Source of the DNA: Nageia nagi
Lineage: Eukaryota; Pinophyta
DNA length: 64,000 bases
Direction of reading: 5' to 3'
NCBI GenBank assembly: GCA_050084985.1
Contig: JBITNC010000001.1
Coordinates: 80,414,001-80,478,000 of the forward strand
The notes below the pieces were generated by a model. The model had not been told where the DNA came from, searched no databases, and worked only from the letters and a program-made list of their open reading frames with translations. Positions 60,781 through 64,000 of the stretch are shown here, in pieces (position 1 is the stretch's first letter; each line of letters opens with the position of its first letter). The translations under genes and the position numbers were made by a program.

Positions 60781-61640
60781 TCATCCTTTGTTCCTAAAGT
60801 TTATGGCTTACTCAGATAATTAGTCTTATAGTGTCCTTTGTTACCACATCCATAGCATGTGATATATGCAACATTTTTTAGGACCATAATCTCCCCTTTG
60901 GGGTCATTATAACTTCCTTGTATGATATTAATATCCAATTATCCTATTTTATGAATCAAGTCATCATATTTTTTTGAAGAGACGAAAATCAATGATGTAC
61001 CTAGTGTTAAAGGCCCTGCAGTAGCACTTGGTTTAGGATGAACTATGCTTTCTTCTAGTTCTTCCTTCATGATTTCCTCTTTGCTATCTCCTTGGCTTGT
61101 TCCATGGTGGTAGGCCTTTTGTATTTCACCCTTTATCAAATATCTTATCTCATTCATGAGATGAAGTGATTTAGGAACAATCTATCTATATCATCAATGA
61201 CTCTATCACCAAGATTCTCCTTTTAAATTTGAGCCTTGATCTTCCTCCTTAATTCTTGCAATCAAGCATAGTAGTCTCTAATCTTATTGTTTGCTCCTTT
61301 TTCCAACTTGGTGATCTCGATCATGGGTTCAAAGTAATTTTCTCATGGTTCAAAATCTTCAAGAAATCTCTCTTGAACTTGATCCTAAGAATTACTTACA
61401 ACTTCCTCTAGTGTCTCATACCATCGATGAGTTGCTCCATTAAGGAAGGGAGGAAGGAAATTCATCCATTATGCCTTGATATTCAATCCATTGCAATGCA
61501 TGATATATTGAACTCTTACATAAATGCTTGAGCATCCTCATGAGATTGAGCAATAAAAATAGGAATTTTACCCATGGTAACAAAAGACTCTTATAACTAC
61601 AAGATGACTACTAATGAGGAATGGTCCTAGAAATGGAACC
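60781..61640 (-). pseudogene. Gypsy gag with zinc knuckle
   Basis: The gag core is badly decayed (about 61640-61160). An open part at 61157-60939 is followed by a CCHC zinc knuckle at 60857-60816 (CYGCGNKGHYKTNY), whose last Cys reads Tyr, the same G-to-A change as in the Copia-A knuckle. The knuckle binds element RNA. Confidence 0.75.
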
Positions 61641-61645
61641 AAAAA

Positions 61646-62703
61646 TGTTACCTATTTTATCAGGTCTTCCTCTTGCAATGATCTTTCATCTTGATGCACT
61701 ACTTTACTTAGTGGTTATGCAATTTAGATACTATGACCAACACAATAATCATACAATAGAATAATGATAAAATATTATTGATGAAAGTGAAGATACAAAT
61801 ACAATAAGAGTTGCAATATAGTAAGAAACTCTCACAATGAAATAAGCAATCCAACACAACCACTATCACAACTTCATAATGAGAACCTTCTTACAACAAA
61901 ACTCCAATCTTCTTTTCACTTGGATAATCATGGACATAATATAACACTTGACATACTTATGACACTAATACTCAATATGCATCACACATATATAAACTTC
62001 TTCACAACTTCAACTCAACTTGACTTTACTTAAACTTGACTCCCACTATACTTGCTCTAGAATTTGTACTCAACTTGCACTAGAATTTTTCTTAGCTTGC
62101 CTTACATGCCCATAGCACTCTCTATTTATAAGCTAGAGAAGATATCTAGATTTCTCTACAACTTGAATTTTAAAATACATTATATCTCCATCTCTAAAAA
62201 TATCCAAACTGCCTTTAGAAATATCGATGAGATACCACATGGATATTTTGGCACATAACCCTTTTCTATAAATCTCTTTTAAATATCAAAAACTACTTTC
62301 ATATCATTACATATCCTTGTGCCACATAATCCTATGGATAATTATAGAACATATATCTTCCAAATATTACCTATGGATGTTTCTTCTACTTACCATTTAC
62401 CTTTTACCAGTTACTATTTTATTTTTTATCATACTTTACCAACTTAAAGTCCTTATAGTAAACTTATACTACTAATCATTGTTATGTCCCTATCTCTTTA
62501 TTCTAGTTACGTTGTTATTCCATTACAATTATAACTATAGCTTATTGATGGATGTTGTTATTCCATTGTGGCTATAACTATAACTTATTGGTGGGCATCA
62601 TTATCTTGCACATCAAGTTGTTTTCTAGCCACTATTATTGATTGTGATACATACAAGTTACATAGAGATACTATATATTTACTGGAAAAATTTAATGATG
62701 ATA
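61646..62703 (-). repeat. Gypsy 5' LTR
   Basis: 1058 bases, shorter than its partner mainly because the left copy has extra sequence near 48390-48440. On the minus strand the LTR ends GGTAACA and is followed by TTTTTGGTTCC, a worn primer site of the TGGCGCC type. Confidence 0.8.
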
Positions 62704-62707
62704 GCTC

Positions 62708-63205
62708 TGAAGGATTTGAACTAGATCTAAACAAATCCTCTAGGACCTTAGACTAGGAAGCTAAATCATTCATCATCTATAATTCTAAGAACATCATTCA
62801 CACAATATGACACCAATATAATGTGGTTCCTCCCTCCTTGGGAGTACATCCACAACTAGTTCTCTATTCTCAATCTATGTCTCTCTTACAACTATTTTAT
62901 AGCTCTCTCCTACACAACCAAGTAGAGTAATCTTACTCCAAGACTTAGATATGTTTACAAGAGGAGAGGCCCTCTATTTATAGCTTGAGAGCACCTCCCT
63001 AACCTTCCTTTAACCCAAGGGTAAGGTTAGGGTTACATTAAATGTATCAACTAACTTCAACCTACCAACTAACCACTTTGGTAAAGTCAAAGTCTACATA
63101 TTAAAGAATTCAATTAATCTCTTAAGGTATCTACATACCCTTAAGTGATTAATTGAATTTACAAGGAGTTTAGATATTCACAATATTTCATTACAAATTC
63201 TAACA
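62708..63205 (-). mobile_element. Solo LTR of the Copia-A family
   Basis: 498 bases, the reverse complement of the Copia-A LTR along its whole length (TATA box CTCTATTTATAG near 62972), with exact AGCTC duplications (62703-62707, 63206-63210). It has about 63 extra bases (63040-63102) between short TACAT repeats that are missing from Copia-A. A complete element inserted here and its LTRs then recombined. Confidence 0.9.
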
Positions 63206-63207
63206 AG

Positions 63208-63596
63208 CTCCATATGGGAATCTATGTGAAGGGCTAATTTTAAATAAGAAAATAACCTCAAGTCTATCCTCTTTACCATAATGTTACTTGGTAATGATAA
63301 AATGTTGGATGTATGGGATATATGATTTGATAAGATTGAAAGCTTTTTGCACACATGAATTTGGTTAACAATTAAAGCATGCTTTGTTGATTACTTTTAT
63401 TTAATTCAACATGTATGTTTGATTAATTTGAATGAATTCAACATATATGGTTGATTTATTTGAACAAATTCAAAATTTATGATTGATTAATGATTGACTA
63501 AATTGAACAAAATCAACATGTATGGTTGATTTTGGTTCTTAAAGTTAACATGCTTACATTGGTTAACACTTCCCCTTCTTTTGTAGCAAATAGGAT
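63208..63596 (+). other. Copia-B leader, second part with splice acceptor
   Basis: Starts with GCTCCATATGGG, then GTGAAGGGCTAATTTTA, matching Copia-A at 18428-18465. A four-fold imperfect repeat of about 37 bases with TTCAACATGTATG and TTGATT cores lies at 63408-63530. It ends in a pyrimidine tract and TTGTAG (63591-63596), matching the Copia-A acceptor. Confidence 0.65.
63408..63530. repeat. Imperfect 37-base tandem repeat
   Basis: Four imperfect units with AATTCAACATGTATG-like starts and GTTTGATTAATTTGAA-like ends. Confidence 0.6.
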
Positions 63597-64000
63597 ACTC
63601 ACTTTTACCCAAGCATATCCTAGATCATTCCAACTATGGAATTTAGGAACCTAATATGGGGATGACTATAATAGAAATGATTTTAATAACTATTATGCCA
63701 AATATGAGATCAAGAGGAAGTTTACAATGTAATTCCCCCAAATTGTACTCTCCAATAATAAGCAAATTTCCCTATAACTAGGGATTCCAAAATACCCCCA
63801 AATTGAAACCCTAGCCCCACATTAGGGTCTTTGAAACTCAAACCCTCATAGTTATTTGATGTCATTCCTCTAAGGCTCTACTCTTATTAGGACTACCCAC
63901 GTCTAGCCTAATTTACTAGTATTAAAAATAATGAGTATCATATACATGCAATAATTATCCTATCTCAACAAACCACTGGAAAATCAACATAAATCTAAGA
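63597..64000 (+). pseudogene. Copia-B gag start, decayed and partial
   Basis: The frame LPKHILDHSNYGI, stop, EPNMG (about 63620-63665) matches codons 6-24 of Copia-A gag (IPKHILNSSNFGIWEPRM), with TAG at the Trp codon. The ATG is lost. After about 63670 I cannot follow the alignment. Confidence 0.65.

Larger units (their letters stand above)
48176..62703 (-). mobile_element. Gypsy LTR retrotransposon, interrupted by Copia-C
   Basis: Minus-strand element. Its 5' LTR is 61646-62703, its 3' LTR 48176-49390. Domains along the minus strand: gag, zinc knuckle (60857-60816), protease, RT (about 59870-59280), RNase H (about 58960-58590), integrase (57777-57165, then 49867-49436 beyond Copia-C). Without Copia-C it is about 7.2 kb. 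Flanks ACTC (48172-48175) and GCTC (62704-62707) are a worn duplication of the GGCTC present in undivided Copia-A. Confidence 0.9.

Noticed and set aside
62568-62756. 62-codon frame as a gene
   Set aside because: It runs from a Gypsy LTR into a solo LTR of opposite origin.

Overview
This is strongly A+T-rich plant nuclear DNA made almost entirely of nested, decayed transposable elements. I found no intact host gene, tRNA or rRNA. Plant-type Copia, Gypsy and L1 domains, initiator-Met primer sites and nesting four levels deep point to a large plant genome. Nearly every break I could judge reads as C-to-T or G-to-A, which fits long-term loss of methylated cytosine. A gymnosperm, perhaps a low-GC gnetophyte, is my best guess (low confidence, not shown by the sequence).

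Layout. 1-9370: remnants of an L1 (+, 893-2945), an unrecognised broken frame (3004-3530), a Gypsy RT piece (-, 4030-4640) and a second L1 (-, 6350-8900) split by a MITE-like element with TTA target duplication (7253-8142). 9371-43124: an old Copia element (D), stretched to 33.75 kb by a CACTA-like insertion in its 5' LTR (9907-10978), an unclassified insertion E in its protease (11986-35270) and an LTR-like insertion H between integrase and RT (36520-40596). H carries a broken PPR gene fragment. E holds an L1 with 18-20 bp target duplications (13264-27358), a solo LTR G (30571-31300) and a long LTR-like unit F (31404-35069). Inside that L1 sits Copia-A (15398-23738), with LTRs differing at 1 of 431 positions. 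43125-44364: a third L1 remnant. 44365 to the window end: Copia-B, split by a Gypsy element (-, 48176-62703), itself split by Copia-C (49873-57164). A solo LTR of the Copia-A family (62708-63205) lies at the Gypsy/Copia-B junction.

The most interesting material is in the untranslated parts of Copia-A, -B and -C. They share a long 5' leader with a splice donor about 55-100 bases after the primer binding site; A and B also share an acceptor just before gag. A and C contain hairpins with G-rich loops, and A and B share a conserved block of about 440 bases. A and C also share a 3' module between two polypurine tracts, with dimeric tandem repeats and a conserved 41-base two-stem hairpin. Copia-A has seven stops and no frameshift in a 1305-codon gag-pol although its LTRs are almost identical, so it was probably copied by proteins of another element after it was already dead.
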